Origin: Streptomyces mexicanus
GTDB taxonomy: Bacteria; Actinomycetota; Actinomycetes; Streptomycetales; Streptomycetaceae
Assembly (NCBI RefSeq): GCF_902506575.1
Contig: NZ_LR732544.1
Span: 2,420,084-2,484,083, forward strand
Reading direction: 5' to 3'
Length of the DNA: 64,000 nucleotides
Part shown: positions 17,147 to 26,272 of the stretch, one piece after another
Layout: every line of letters starts with the position of its first letter
Numbering within the stretch: position 1 is the first letter of the stretch
The notes under the pieces: model-generated
Seen by the model: only the letters and a program-made list of their open reading frames with translations
What the model was told of the DNA's origin: nothing
Databases searched by the model: none
Translations under genes and position numbers: made by a program

Positions 17147-18094
17147 ATGTCCGATGCGATACGGGACACCACGGCCCGGCGCGTACGACATTTCGTCGAC
17201 GCCGGATATCCCGACGCCGGGCCCGTCGAGGCGGCGGTGGAGGGAGCTGTCTACCGACTCGGGGACGGAACGGTGGCCAAGGTGTGGGAGCGCCGACGGG
17301 GATCCGAACTGCGGCGGATGCAGCGTTTCTACGCCGATGCCGCGGCGCACCTGCCGTTCGCCTCCCCGGAGATCCTCGCCGTCGAGGACATCGACGGTGT
17401 CCCGATGACCGTGGAGCGGGAGCTGACCGGCGAGCCCTTGGCAGGCAGGATCCGCACCGACGACCCGGACGAGGTGCTGCCCGAAGCGGTCGACTGCCTG
17501 GTCGGCGTGCTGCGCGCCCTCGCGGACGCCCACGACGTCGACGAGGTCAAGCACCTTCCTGTGCTGGACGAGGAACGCCCGCTGTGGGAAGGCCACACCA
17601 CTTTCGGATCCGCCCTGGCGGGCCTGGTGGACCGGCGGGTCAGCCGGTGCGCGGACCGGCTCTCCACGCATGTCCGTGACTTCGACGACACGCGCGCCCG
17701 GCTGCTTCGGAAGCTGCGCTCGCTGCCCCGTACCGATGAGGTGGTCGTCCACGGTGACGTCTTCCCGGAGACCGTGCTGGTGGACGACGACCTGCGGCCG
17801 CTCGCCCTCGTGGACTACGGCTTCCTGTCCACGGGCGGGGACCCGCGGTTCGACGCCGCCGTGGCCGCGGCCATCTTCCCGGCGGGCACCGAGCACGCCC
17901 CGGAGATCACCCGGCAGCTCACCACGCGGTTCGCCGACGAGTTCGGCTACGCGGTCGACGACCTCCTGCTGTACCGGGCCGCCTATGCGATGGCCACGAG
18001 CGACGCCTTCGCGCCGGGCGGCGGTGACGAGCACTTCGCCTGGTGCGTCACCGTGCTCGAGGACTTGGCCGTCGCCGAGTCCCTGCACCGGTGA
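17147..18094 (+). CDS. APH-type phosphotransferase/kinase with altered active site
   Basis: 315 residues; ATG 17147 follows GGAAGGAGG, so the longer upstream frame is rejected. The fold is that of aminoglycoside/choline kinase-like proteins: an N-lobe Lys (VAKVWERR, K45), VVVHGDVFPETVLVDD (199-214) as the catalytic loop, and LALVDYGF (219-226) as the DFG-like metal site. The normal HxDxxxxN loop has Thr209 where the metal-binding Asn should be, so activity may be altered or lost. Resistance cannot be inferred. It stands alone, with a terminator-like hairpin downstream separating it from the convergent acetate kinase gene. Confidence 0.7.
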   Translation: MSDAIRDTTARRVRHFVDAGYPDAGPVEAAVEGAVYRLGDGTVAKVWERRRGSELRRMQRFYADAAAHLPFASPEILAVEDIDGVPMTVERELTGEPLAGRIRTDDPDEVLPEAVDCLVGVLRALADAHDVDEVKHLPVLDEERPLWEGHTTFGSALAGLVDRRVSRCADRLSTHVRDFDDTRARLLRKLRSLPRTDEVVVHGDVFPETVLVDDDLRPLALVDYGFLSTGGDPRFDAAVAAAIFPAGTEHAPEITRQLTTRFADEFGYAVDDLLLYRAAYAMATSDAFAPGGGDEHFAWCVTVLEDLAVAESLHR

Positions 18095-18308
18095 CGCACC
18101 GCGGGCAGCCGGGCAGCCGGGAAGTTCCGGTGACGGTGTGTGCGGTTGCCTCCGATCCCGAGCGGATCCAGGGGCACATGGCCCTGGGGGCGAGCGGCCG
18201 TTCTCTCTGCCGACGACGCCCGAGGAGGCCACGAAGACAGCAGGTGGATGGTTGAGCGGAAGGCCGGGGGTCCAAGCAGTCAGGCACTGCGCGCTTGGTA
18301 CAAACAGC

Positions 18309-18332
18309 GGCTGGGGTACTGGTACTCCAGCC
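18309..18332. terminator. Terminator-like inverted repeat between convergent genes
   Basis: GGCTGGGGTAC and GTACTCCAGCC form an 11-bp inverted repeat (one G-T pair), followed on the + strand by GCGTTTCTTC. It lies between the convergent phosphotransferase and acetate kinase genes (18095-18462), a stretch with no other feature. Confidence 0.5.
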
Positions 18333-18462
18333 GCGTTTCTTCATTTGTGCTGGCAGCGCGTCGGTTTCGAGTCTGCTGACGCCCTATCATGGGGGCGGTG
18401 GTTCGTGACTCACTTTGCGCGGGCCAGGTGAGTGTGGATGTGCCGGCAGTTGCCTTGGCCAG

Positions 18463-19608
18463 TCACATGTCGCCGAGCACCCGTCGGGTCTCGGCGGCGA
18501 TCTGCTGCGTCTCGCCGGTTGCGACCACGAGGACCGGGACACCTCTCACCGCCTGATCGATGCGTCGGTGGCCTTCCCGCATCAAATCTTCCAGTTCGGG
18601 GACGAGCAGCCCGCCTCGTACACCGAGAACAGTCAGGGCCGAGCAGATCTCCTCGCGTACCTCGGGTTGGTCTTCGCCGATCTCCCCGGTGAAGACCAAG
18701 GCGTCCAGCCGGTCCAGCGAGGCGGCCATCGAGGCGATGCCCCTGCGGCAGCTGAGTGTGAACGTCGCCAGCGCCAACGCGGCCGCGGCATCACCCTCCG
18801 CGCGGGCGCGCACCAGGTCCCGGGTGTCTCCCGAGGTACCGGAGAGGCCGAGCAGACCGGAATGCCGGTGGAGTGTGTCATCCAATTCGTCCGTGCTCAG
18901 ACCGTGCCGCCGCTGCAGCCACAGCAGCGCGCCGGGGTCGAGGCTGCCGCTGCGCCGACTCATCACCAGGCCTTCCAGCGGAGTGAGGCCCATGGTGGTG
19001 TCCACGCTGCGTCCGTTCCGGACGGCGCAGGCCGAGCAGCCGCCGCCCATGTGCACGAGCACGACCTGGAGGTTGTCGACGGGTCGGCCCAGGGCCTGCG
19101 CCGTCCTCTGCAGTGCCCACGAGTAGGAAAGCCCGTGGAAGCCGTACCGGCGCAGCTCGTATTCGGCTCGCCATCGCTCCGGCACGGCGTACGTGCGCGC
19201 CTGTGCCGGCAAATCCTTGTGGAAGACAGTGTCGAAGCAGGCGACGTGAGGAACGTCGGGCAGGAGTTCTCGTGCGGCATCGACCACATGCAAGGCAGGG
19301 GTCACGTGCAACGGCGCGAGATCGGCGACGTCCGTCAGCAGAGCCCGTACGCGTGCGTCGATCAGCGTATGTCCAGTCAGGTGCGGACCGCTGTGGACGA
19401 GGCGGTGACCAACCGCCGCAGGAGCGGGCACCTCGCTGAGGAAGTTCCGCAGTTCCACCGCCGCGGCAGGCCCCGGGGGCTCCGAGGAGTCTCGATCCGC
19501 CACCCGTTCACCGTCCGCCGCGAACAGAGCGATGTGAAGGCTCGAAGAGCCGGCATCGAGGACCAGTACGTGACCATCACGGCTTTCGTGGGAGCGGTCA
19601 GCACTCAT
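18463..19608 (-). CDS. ackA: Acetate kinase (divergent)
   Basis: 381 residues; ATG at 19608 follows GGAGG, so a longer upstream start is unnecessary. Acetate kinase converts acetyl phosphate and ADP to acetate and ATP. Family signatures are visible but diverged: VLDAGSSSLHIALF (for NAGSSSLKF), CFDTVFHKDLP, RRYGFHGLSYSW, VHMGGGCSACAV (for HLGNGAS), SVDTTMGLTPLEGLVM followed by SRRSGSLDPGAL, and FTGEIGEDQPEVRE (for FTGGIGEN). No phosphotransacetylase gene is near. In this island it stands among stress genes, which suggests ATP supply from acetyl phosphate under low oxygen; that is inference. Confidence 0.8.
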   Translation of the reverse strand: MSADRSHESRDGHVLVLDAGSSSLHIALFAADGERVADRDSSEPPGPAAAVELRNFLSEVPAPAAVGHRLVHSGPHLTGHTLIDARVRALLTDVADLAPLHVTPALHVVDAARELLPDVPHVACFDTVFHKDLPAQARTYAVPERWRAEYELRRYGFHGLSYSWALQRTAQALGRPVDNLQVVLVHMGGGCSACAVRNGRSVDTTMGLTPLEGLVMSRRSGSLDPGALLWLQRRHGLSTDELDDTLHRHSGLLGLSGTSGDTRDLVRARAEGDAAAALALATFTLSCRRGIASMAASLDRLDALVFTGEIGEDQPEVREEICSALTVLGVRGGLLVPELEDLMREGHRRIDQAVRGVPVLVVATGETQQIAAETRRVLGDM

Positions 19609-19639
19609 CACACACCTCCAGTGCACTCGCGTCCTCCGG

Positions 19640-19850
19640 CACGGTGCGCCCGCCCCGGAGTGCGACCCTGCGCTCAGGGTCGCACTCGGTGCGGACCGGG
19701 TTGTGCTCCGCCCGGCTCGGCAGGTCGGTGAAGAAGACGCTGATGTCCCAGTCGCCGTCCTCCAGGCGGGTGCCGACGTGGCAGACCCCGGGTCGGCGCC
19801 AGGACGGGCCGCAGGTTCCTGCCGTTCGTGTCCGCGTCGGGCTGCCTCAT
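19640..19850 (-). pseudogene. Truncated copy of the recurrent membrane protein (N-terminal part)
   Basis: ATG at 19850 begins MRQPDADTNGRNLRPVL, almost identical to the start of the intact gene at 57701 (MRQPDADTTVRNLRLVL). After a deletion, another frame reads EDGDWDISVFFTDLPSRAEH, matching the intact EDGDWDIGVLLTDLPRRAER. The start codon overlaps the stop of the next paralogue upstream (TATGA). Confidence 0.7.
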
Positions 19851-20635
19851 AACCCTTGTCCTGCCGCCTGGTAGGCCTCGTCCCCGCCGAGGCTTGTGCC
19901 GAAGGCCCCGCCGATCATCCCGAGGGCGGTGATGACGGCATGCTGCACGGCGCCGAGTGCGGTGGCGAGGTTCCAGGTGGCGCTGGTGATGAACAGGACC
20001 ATCGTAGCCGTGGCGAACACGCCCGCCAGGGCCCGGGAGAGGGAGCGAACAGCCGCCAGGGGCCGTTGGCGTACACCGTGCCGGCGACGAGTCGGGCGCG
20101 GCCGCGCAGGCCGGGCACGACGTAGCGCCGGGGCTGCTCGGGGCCGGGACGGGTGTCCGGTACCGGTTCGCGCGGGCGGCCGATCACCTCCAGGCGCCCG
20201 GACGTCTCCTCGTGCGCGACCGGCTCTCGGACGACATCCGCGACGGCCTGCCGCACCCGACGCCGAAGGCGGCGAACCACAAGGGCGGGAAGGAGGACGA
20301 GCGCGGCACGGAGCGCGGTGTCGGCCTCGACGCTGATCGGGTAGAGCCGGGCCCGCCGCGGAAGGTCGCGAGAAAGATCGCCACGTCCCACTCGGCACCG
20401 TCCAGGTGGTTTCCGACGACATCGGCGATGTCGCACACATCGGCCTACTCACTCACGCTGAGCGGGGCGGTCATCGTGTCGACCTGCCATCCGCCCCGAG
20501 CACGCACTGCCCGGCGGAGATGATCGGCCAACCGGGAGGCGAGAGCCCGCGCGATCTCCGAGGGCAGACCGGGGTCGGCCAACAGCACGACACGCACGGA
20601 TCTGCCGAGGAGGTCTCGGGCACGTCAGCCGTCAT
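19847..20635 (-). pseudogene. Frameshifted copy of the recurrent membrane protein
   Basis: From ATG at 20635, pieces in three frames match the intact protein at 57701 in order: VVLLADPGLPSEIARALA, WQVDTMTAPLSVSE, DIADVVGNHLDGAEWDVAIF, YVVPGLRGRARLVAGTVYAN, and SLSRALAGVFATATMVLFIT to IGGAFGTSLGGDEAYQAAG. Several frameshifts and a loss of about 90 residues of the membrane region mean it is not functional. Confidence 0.75.
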
Positions 20636-20774
20636 GACCACACCTTCGTGCGCCTCGCGCCATGGCGGCCGCGAGGGACCGGCGATCCGCGAGTGTCACC
20701 CACCGTGCCCCGGCGCACACGCAGCATCCGGGCCGCCGGCGCCGTGACACGGGCGCCGTACCGAAGGCCCCGGA

Positions 20775-21155
20775 TCACCCGGCGGATTCGAGGGCCTGGG
20801 AGAAGTCAGTTCCGAGCTGCGACATCAGGTCGTTGAACTCCTTCTCGCTGATCGCCTCGCGGAGCACGGCCAGTACGGTTCGCACACCCCGGTCGGCTTC
20901 CTCCTCCTTGAGCATGGTGCGTTCGGCCACACGCCGCACGCTGTCGTAGTGGCCGAAGCGCTCGATGCGGTCCGTGGTTCCCCGGCGCACCGCCTCCGCG
21001 AGGCCCTCGGGGAGCTCGGTGATCAGGTCCCTGGCCTCCCCCGGGCTCAGTCTGTGGGCCAGCGTCTCGAGCGTGGCCCAGGTCAGGTCCGCCGCCTCCT
21101 GCCGGCTCAGTCCGGTGCGCTCGGCGACGGTACGGACGAATTCCTGCTCATCCAT
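20775..21155 (-). CDS. DUF2267 protein
   Basis: 126 residues; ATG at 21155 follows GAAGGAGGAC. It reads MDEQEFVRTVAERTGLSRQE, AADLTWATLETLAHRLSPGE, ARDLITELPEGLAEAVRR and a second repeat ending SEKEFNDLMSQLGTDF: two copies of the helical DUF2267 unit. The family is unknown in function but common in actinobacterial stress loci. This is one of three apparently complete DUF2267 genes in the island; two more are broken. Confidence 0.85.
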   Translation of the reverse strand: MDEQEFVRTVAERTGLSRQEAADLTWATLETLAHRLSPGEARDLITELPEGLAEAVRRGTTDRIERFGHYDSVRRVAERTMLKEEEADRGVRTVLAVLREAISEKEFNDLMSQLGTDFSQALESAG

Positions 21156-21620
21156 GCGTCGTCCTCCTTCGCTGCTGTGTTGCGACGAACGGCGCGGATC
21201 CCCTGCAAGCCTGCCACGCCGATCCGGCCCGCGCCCGCCCACGGACGGCGGTGACTACGACCACCCACGGCTTGACGCCTCCGTGCACCGTGGTGTTGCA
21301 GGGCCTCGCCGGCCAGGTTGAGCTCGTCGTGCTGCACACAGGCCAAGAGCCACACCGTGAGAGCGCCGACGCAGCCGAAATCGGGTGGCGACTCTGCGCA
21401 TTCGACGTGAACCACAGACGACCCGGGTGCCACGGCTTGCCGTGCATGGGGCGAATCAGCATGTGTGAGCGGGTCCGGGCGTGGAAACCCGAGGTGACCC
21501 GACTCCAGGGAGGCGTCGCCGTCGGCCGTCCCGGCATCCGCAGAGCGGCCCAGCCTCCGCCGCCCGGCCCACCCACTGCGGCGCTGCTGACACCACTCCC
21601 ACAGGAGTTCCAGCGAGGCG
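21156..21620. other. Gene-poor stretch between DUF2267 and PucR genes
   Basis: I see no supported gene. A minus-strand segment reads HVECAESPPDFGCVGALTVW, which may be an old coding remnant, but no family is recognised. Confidence 0.4.
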
Positions 21621-23402
21621 TCAGCCGTGTCCGCCCATCACGATCTTCCACACTCGGGTCGCCACCTGGAGGTTCAGCCGGTCCTCGACGTTCGCGAGGT
21701 CGTTGCCGCTGATGTCGCGGATGCGCTGGAGCCGATAGCGCAGCGTGCTGCGGTGGATCGCGAGGGATTCGGCGGTCTCGTCGTAGTTGCCGCCGCAGTC
21801 GAAGTACCGGGACAGGGTCTCCACCATGGCCGCGTGATGCCGGGAGTCGTAGTCGATGAGCTGCCCGAGCCACTCGTGGACGAACGTCTCCAGTTCCCGG
21901 TAATCGTTGCCGGGTCCCAGAATGCGGTAGAGGCCAAGCTCGTCGAAGAACGTCGTGCCGTAGCGCTCGCGGGACTGGCGGCGCACCTCCAGGGCGCGCT
22001 GCGCCTCCTGGTAGCGGTGGGGGATGTCGTCCAGGGAGTCGCAACGGGCGCTCACCCCAATCGTCCCGGACCGTGTCCCGGTCTCCCGAGCGAGCGCCTC
22101 GTACAACGCGCGGGCGTGCGGCCTGTCGCCACTGATGAGGACGACGTGGTCGGAGCGGCGAGTCAGCAGCGAGCGCATGCCCACCGCAACGGCCGCCTGA
22201 CTCACGGTCTGCGCGAAGGAATCGTCGGCGGTCCGGTTCGACCACTGCACCACGGCGACGTAGTGGCTGCCGTGCAGATCGTGTCCGACTGCCTCGGACC
22301 GGGCGTAGGCGCTCGGCTCGTCCGTCCCCTCCAGGAGGTCGTCGGCCAGCTCGCGGTGCAGCCTCAGCTCCACTTCGGCCAAATTGCGCAGGTGCGTCAG
22401 CTCCAGGGCGAGCGACGCGGCGGCGTATCCAAGCGCGAGTACGGTGTGCTCGTCGGCCTCGTCCCGGGCATCGACCAGCGCCAGCACACCCAGGATCTCG
22501 CCGTGCGGGCGGATCAGGGTGATCAGCCGGTCCCTTATCCGCACCGGCCCGGCCTCTTTGGCGACGGCGTGCAGCATTTCGTCCTGGCGCACGGGGTCCG
22601 GTTCCGGATAGGGGGCGGGGCGATCGGGACCGGTCCAGGACCTCAGTCGACCGAAGCGGTCCTCGAGCAGCGCGGGAAGCCCAGTAAGCCCGTGCAGTGC
22701 GCGGGTGACAGCTTCCTCGCCGCCGCCCGAGGCAGCGACGTCGGCCATGAGAGCGTGAACGGCTCGCTCGTAGCCCAGCTCAGCCACCACAGAGATCAGC
22801 TGCCGCTGGAGGGTTGTGCGTTCCTCCCTCAGCCGGTGCAGTTCCAGCGCGTCCTCGCGTTGGCGGCGGTGTGCGAAGGCGACTGACAGTGCAGCGGCGG
22901 TGTGCCGGACGAGCGTGACGAGCAGGGAGTACTCGGCCTCGGTGGGCCGGGAGCGGGACGTCACCACGAGGTAGCCGTGGAGCCTCTCAAGTCCGCGGAG
23001 CCCCAGGGCCCGGCCCCAGGGCCGGCCGGGTACGGTCACAGGGCCGTCTTGCCCGGCCAGCTCCCGCACCCTGCAGTCCACGGTCGGGGCATGGATCTCC
23101 CCGTTACTCGGGCTGGGGACCAGGTCGTCGCCCACCTTGAGGTATCCGGCCTCGGCGCTGTATGGCCCCGCGGCGGCTACGTGGTCCATGGCCAAGCGAA
23201 GGATCTCGCCTTCGTCCGGGGTGTCGAACAGGGCGCGGGAGAGCGCCATCAGTTCGTGGGGGACATGGTCGGCTGGGGTTGGGGCGAGCGGGCGAGGCTC
23301 TTTGCGCGCGGCCCAGGGGTGCCGCCCGGCGCTGCCCCGCGGAAGGCTGCCCTCCCGGTCGGAGCGCCGGCGGTACAGGTTGTGCGCCCGGCTGCCGACC
23401 AT
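21621..23402 (-). CDS. PucR-type transcriptional regulator with GAF-like sensor region
   Basis: 593 residues from ATG at 23402, with CGGAG upstream. Residues about 50-190 and 200-330 look like two GAF-type sensor regions (PADHVPHELMALSRALFDT; DRLITLIRPHGEILGVLALV). Residues about 360-480 are a GGDEF-like central domain, and the end is the PucR C-terminal helix-turn-helix: VETLSRYFDCGGNYDETAES, LAIHRSTLRYRLQRIRDISG and a final DRLNLQVATRVWKI. It has no adjacent metabolic operon; the nearest genes are DUF2267 and degraded stress genes, so it may regulate island cargo. The ligand is unknown. Confidence 0.85.
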   Translation of the reverse strand: MVGSRAHNLYRRRSDREGSLPRGSAGRHPWAARKEPRPLAPTPADHVPHELMALSRALFDTPDEGEILRLAMDHVAAAGPYSAEAGYLKVGDDLVPSPSNGEIHAPTVDCRVRELAGQDGPVTVPGRPWGRALGLRGLERLHGYLVVTSRSRPTEAEYSLLVTLVRHTAAALSVAFAHRRQREDALELHRLREERTTLQRQLISVVAELGYERAVHALMADVAASGGGEEAVTRALHGLTGLPALLEDRFGRLRSWTGPDRPAPYPEPDPVRQDEMLHAVAKEAGPVRIRDRLITLIRPHGEILGVLALVDARDEADEHTVLALGYAAASLALELTHLRNLAEVELRLHRELADDLLEGTDEPSAYARSEAVGHDLHGSHYVAVVQWSNRTADDSFAQTVSQAAVAVGMRSLLTRRSDHVVLISGDRPHARALYEALARETGTRSGTIGVSARCDSLDDIPHRYQEAQRALEVRRQSRERYGTTFFDELGLYRILGPGNDYRELETFVHEWLGQLIDYDSRHHAAMVETLSRYFDCGGNYDETAESLAIHRSTLRYRLQRIRDISGNDLANVEDRLNLQVATRVWKIVMGGHG

Positions 23403-23599
23403 AGGATCACTCCGTTCTCTCCAACCCTACAGGGAGGCGAGCGGTGTTTCGCGTACCCGCTCAGGGGCCGGCTTACCCGAGATGTGTGGCTCCTTTCTTT
23501 CGTACTCGTGGGGCGACCGGACCTGTGCATTCCTGACTCGCCAGGCGCAGGCGTGGAGCCACCCGGTTCGTCACCCTGGGGAGTGCTCGAGAATCTCCC

Positions 23600-23875
23600 T
23601 GTGCACCGGTAGGAACCCGGCGTGGGCCACCTGGTGCGGCCCCTGCCGCATGACCAAGCCCCCCGCCCTCGACAGGTCGCCCGCGACCTCGCCGGACGGA
23701 TCAAGCCCATCAAGGTCGACATCAACAATATCCATGGGGCAGTCGGCGGCTTCGAGGTGCAGGCGATGATGACCCTCCTCGTCGTTTGGACCAGGGCAAG
23801 ACGCTCGCCGGCAAGGCCAGCGCGGCACCTGCGCTCGTCCTGCGTTCGTGGGTCGGGCAAGCGATGGCGCATGAG
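23600..23875 (+). pseudogene. Frameshifted thioredoxin remnant
   Basis: One frame reads [18 protein letters not shown] with the WCGPC active site; another continues VARDLAGRIKPIKVDINN, then FEVQAMMTLLVV and the tail ALVLRSWVGQAMA. This matches the intact thioredoxin at 46046 segment by segment. At least two frameshifts, and no upstream zinc-ribbon region. Confidence 0.75.
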
Positions 23876-24259
23876 CGGATTGCTCGAGTCCACGGTGGGC
23901 GGCGCCGCGTCCGCAGCCGCGTGGACCCCCACTCGCGGACGTCACAGAGCCGACGACGCCTTCGAGGTCGAGATCCAACTCCCTGGTGTCAAGAGCAAGG
24001 ACATCGACGTCGAGGCCAACGGACAGGACCTGGTGGTCACCGGAGAGATCAAGGAAAAGGAGCGCAAGGGCGTCCCCCGCCATGGCACCCGCCGGACCGG
24101 TGCCTTCGAGTACCGGCTGAGACTGCCCGGAGGGAGGACGCCGAGAACGTCACAGCGGATATGTCGGCCGGTGTGCTCACGGTCACCGTCCCCAAGGCGG
24201 AGGTCACCAAGCCCCGTCACATTCGGATCACCGAGATCAACGGGAGCGGCGGTCATTGA
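23876..24259 (+). pseudogene. Frameshifted Hsp20 remnant
   Basis: Reads LLESTVGGAASAAAWTP, ADDAFEVEIQLPGVKSKDID, VEANGQDLVVTGEIKEKERK and GAFEYRLRLPGG, then shifts frame to ENVTADMSAGVLTVTVPKAE and a stop at 24257-24259. It is very similar to the intact Hsp20 at 48594 but lacks the N-terminus and is fused to the thioredoxin remnant. Confidence 0.8.
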
Positions 24260-24331
24260 GCCGAGGAGCCCGGCGGTGCAGGACAACAGTCCAGAACCGT
24301 CGGGCGCTTCGGGAACGAAAGGAGCCATGAG

Positions 24332-24760
24332 ATGACCGAAACGGGTTTCTCCTCTTTCGACACGATGGTGGACAAGGCCAACCGGCTCCTCAGGGAAATC
24401 GAGGAGGCCAACGGCTGGCCCAAGGAACGCCGGAAGCAGTCGTACGCCGCACTGCGCGCCGTCCTGCACGGGCTACGAGACCGGCTCTCCGTCGACGGGG
24501 CCGCGCACTTCGGGGCGCAGCTCCCGACCTTGATCCGCGGCATCTACTACGACGGATGGAAGCCGTCCGAGACACCAGTGAAGCTGAGCGGCGAGGAATT
24601 CCTCCAACGCGTCCGGGACGACTTTCCCTACTCGGTCAGCGGCGGCATCGAACGAGTCGTTCGCACCGTGCTGGAAGTTCTGGAACGCCACGTCAGCGAA
24701 GGCGAGTGGGACCACCTCAAATCCGGTCTGCCGAACTCACTGGCCTCCGTATTGCCGTAG
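24332..24760 (+). CDS. DUF2267 protein
   Basis: 142 residues; ATG 24332 follows AAAGGAG. It begins MTETGFSSFDTMVDKANRLL, has ERRKQSYAALRAVLHGLRDR (first DUF2267 unit), GEEFLQRVRDDFPYSVSGGI and VLEVLERHVSEGEWDHLKSG (second unit). It is more distant from the other DUF2267 copies than they are from each other. It follows the Trx-Hsp20 remnants, as a DUF2267 gene also follows the intact Hsp20/MFS block at 51518. Confidence 0.8.
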   Translation: MTETGFSSFDTMVDKANRLLREIEEANGWPKERRKQSYAALRAVLHGLRDRLSVDGAAHFGAQLPTLIRGIYYDGWKPSETPVKLSGEEFLQRVRDDFPYSVSGGIERVVRTVLEVLERHVSEGEWDHLKSGLPNSLASVLP

Positions 24761-24897
24761 CCGGTCGGCGGCACCCGAACCGCCGGCCAGGAAAGAGGGT
24801 GTGCCACGGGGCACAAGAAAGTTCGCGGCTCCGGACAAGGCCAAGACGGCCAAGACAGAGCTGAATTCGGTGACCCGAACACCAGCTCGCTGGCGAG

Positions 24898-25014
24898 CTC
24901 AAGGTCGACATCGACCGGCGCCGGTTGTTCGCGCAGCGGTTTCGGGCGATGTCGGCGCTGACCTTGGTCCTGTTCGACACGGGAATGGAGGAAACCATAG
25001 TGGGGCGTGACTGA
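24898..25014 (+). pseudogene. Second thioredoxin remnant (C-terminal part)
   Basis: LKVDIDRRRLFAQRFRAMSA followed by LTLVLFDTGMEETIVGRD and a stop resembles [20 protein letters not shown] and [13 protein letters not shown] of the intact thioredoxin at 46046. The active-site half is missing. Confidence 0.5.
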
Positions 25015-25079
25015 GCAGCCACCGCACGCCAGGCGGCACGCGGGAATCGCAGGTCACCCTGTCGTGGGGGCCGGCCTCT

Positions 25080-25373
25080 CCCGGAGTCATGAAAGGCGCC
25101 GCAACACCCACGCGCCACGGCCTCATCGACGCCCGCACGCTCACTCACTCACCGGACGAACTCGGCAACGCCGAATTTCTGGGCGACATCCTCCGGTGGG
25201 ACCAGGGGCGGGGCGATCTCTGCGGGCAGGACGCTGGCCAAGTGCCTGGCCTCGCCGCCCGTGATCTGCTCGGCCAACGTCAGCATCGTGGCCCCGCTCA
25301 GCTCCCTAGCCTGCCTCTCGGGCACATGGGCCCGCCAGCTGACGAGCCGGATGAACGCGTCGCTGTGCGCCAG
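25080..25373 (-). pseudogene. Broken DUF2267 gene
   Basis: Directly after the stop of the 70-residue gene (25374-25586) the minus strand reads DAFIRLVSWRAHVPERQARE, LSGATMLTLAEQITGGEARH and LASVLPAEIAPPLVPPEDVA, a DUF2267 first unit. It has no start codon and stops after FGVAEFVR; a one-frame shift continues VSERAGVDEAVARG. Non-functional as it stands. Confidence 0.65.
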
Positions 25374-25586
25374 TCACTGCCCGCCTTCTTCACCTTCCTC
25401 GGTAAAGGGGCGCACCGAGTCCAGCAGGACCCTCAACGCACCGGTGAGTATCCCGACCTCGGCGACGCGCTGGGCGTACGGGTCCTGCGGGTGCTGCCGC
25501 TCGGCCTGCTCGGCGGCGTTCACCAGGATCTGCTCGGCGGCCTGAGCCGCGGTGCGCAGGGCGGCACGTTCGATATTGCCGGACAT
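25374..25586 (-). CDS. Small helical protein of unknown function (70 aa)
   Basis: ATG at 25586 follows GGGGAG. Sequence MSGNIERAALRTAAQAAEQI, LVNAAEQAERQHPQDPYAQR, then VAEVGILTGALRVLLDSVRP: probably two helices. No family recognised. It is upstream of, and in frame with, the broken DUF2267 gene. Confidence 0.6.
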   Translation of the reverse strand: MSGNIERAALRTAAQAAEQILVNAAEQAERQHPQDPYAQRVAEVGILTGALRVLLDSVRPFTEEGEEGGQ

Positions 25587-25725
25587 TGTGATCTCCCCTG
25601 GATTCGGGCGTCGGGCACAGGATTCCCCCCGGAATGCTTCGACATCGCCAGCAGTCGGTTTCCCGGGAATGCCACAGGTAGGGCACGGGTACGAAGTGCC
25701 TCGGGACAAAAACTGAGGAGGAGAT

Positions 25726-26034
25726 ATGTCTTCCACCAGCGTACGGGACGTGCTGGACGCGCTGCAGGACGTCAACTTCCCTGCGGACAATGAGGAGCTG
25801 GTCAAGGCCGTCGAGAATGCCGGAGCGCCCGAGGAAGTGGTCAAGGCGCTTCACGCCATTCCCCCCGGACGAGTACGGCAACCGGGATGATGGCCAGGTC
25901 GGTGCGCGTCGACCCGGCATCCGACCTGGCGACGCAGCGCAAAGCAGGCCCGGCACAGCGGCCGCCCCGGCCAATCGCAGCACCTGCGTGACGTCCCCAA
26001 GCCGTCGGTCCAGGACCAACTCGACCAGCACTGA
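25726..26034 (+). pseudogene. DUF2795 gene with frameshifts
   Basis: ATG 25726 follows GAGGAGGAG. The first 47 codons are a good DUF2795 domain (SSTSVRDVLDALQDVNFPAD, NEELVKAVENAGAPEEVVKA, LHAIPP). At CCCCCCGG (about 25862) an extra base shifts the frame and translation would stop at 25890 after 54 residues. Other frames continue DEYGNRDD, ARSVRVDPASDLATQ and RPGQSQHLRDVPKPSVQDQL to a stop at 26032-26034. A 54-residue product could still be made. Confidence 0.7.
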
Positions 26035-26078
26035 TCCGCCCCGCAGGGCATGCAGACGCCGGAACGCCCCATGGACAG

Positions 26079-26210
26079 CGAATCGAACACATTCGCCGCC
26101 GCCTGACGCGGTTCCTCAACAACCTGGACCACAGCCTGGAAGAGGCGGCAGACGTGGTGGTGCGCGTGAAGACCAGCGAGGCCGGCGGCGGAACCGCACC
26201 AGCCTCCTGA
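26079..26210 (+). pseudogene. Unassigned coding remnant
   Basis: An open stretch reads IEHIRRRLTRFLNNLDHSLE, then EAADVVVRVKTSEAGGGTAP and a stop. It looks like genuine coding sequence (amphipathic helix) but has no start codon and no recognised family. Confidence 0.35.
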
Positions 26211-26272
26211 GCAGTGCCGCCATCCTCATCCGTCCCCGGGTGCCGGACCGCCCGGGGAGGGGTACGTCGCGG

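Noticed and set aside
17147..18094. Aminoglycoside resistance gene
   Set aside because: Only the kinase fold is supported and a catalytic Asn is missing.
18250..18380. A tRNA gene or attachment site near 18.3 kb
   Set aside because: The inverted repeat and GGTTTCGAGTC-like bases do not fold into a cloverleaf; no tRNA was found in the window.
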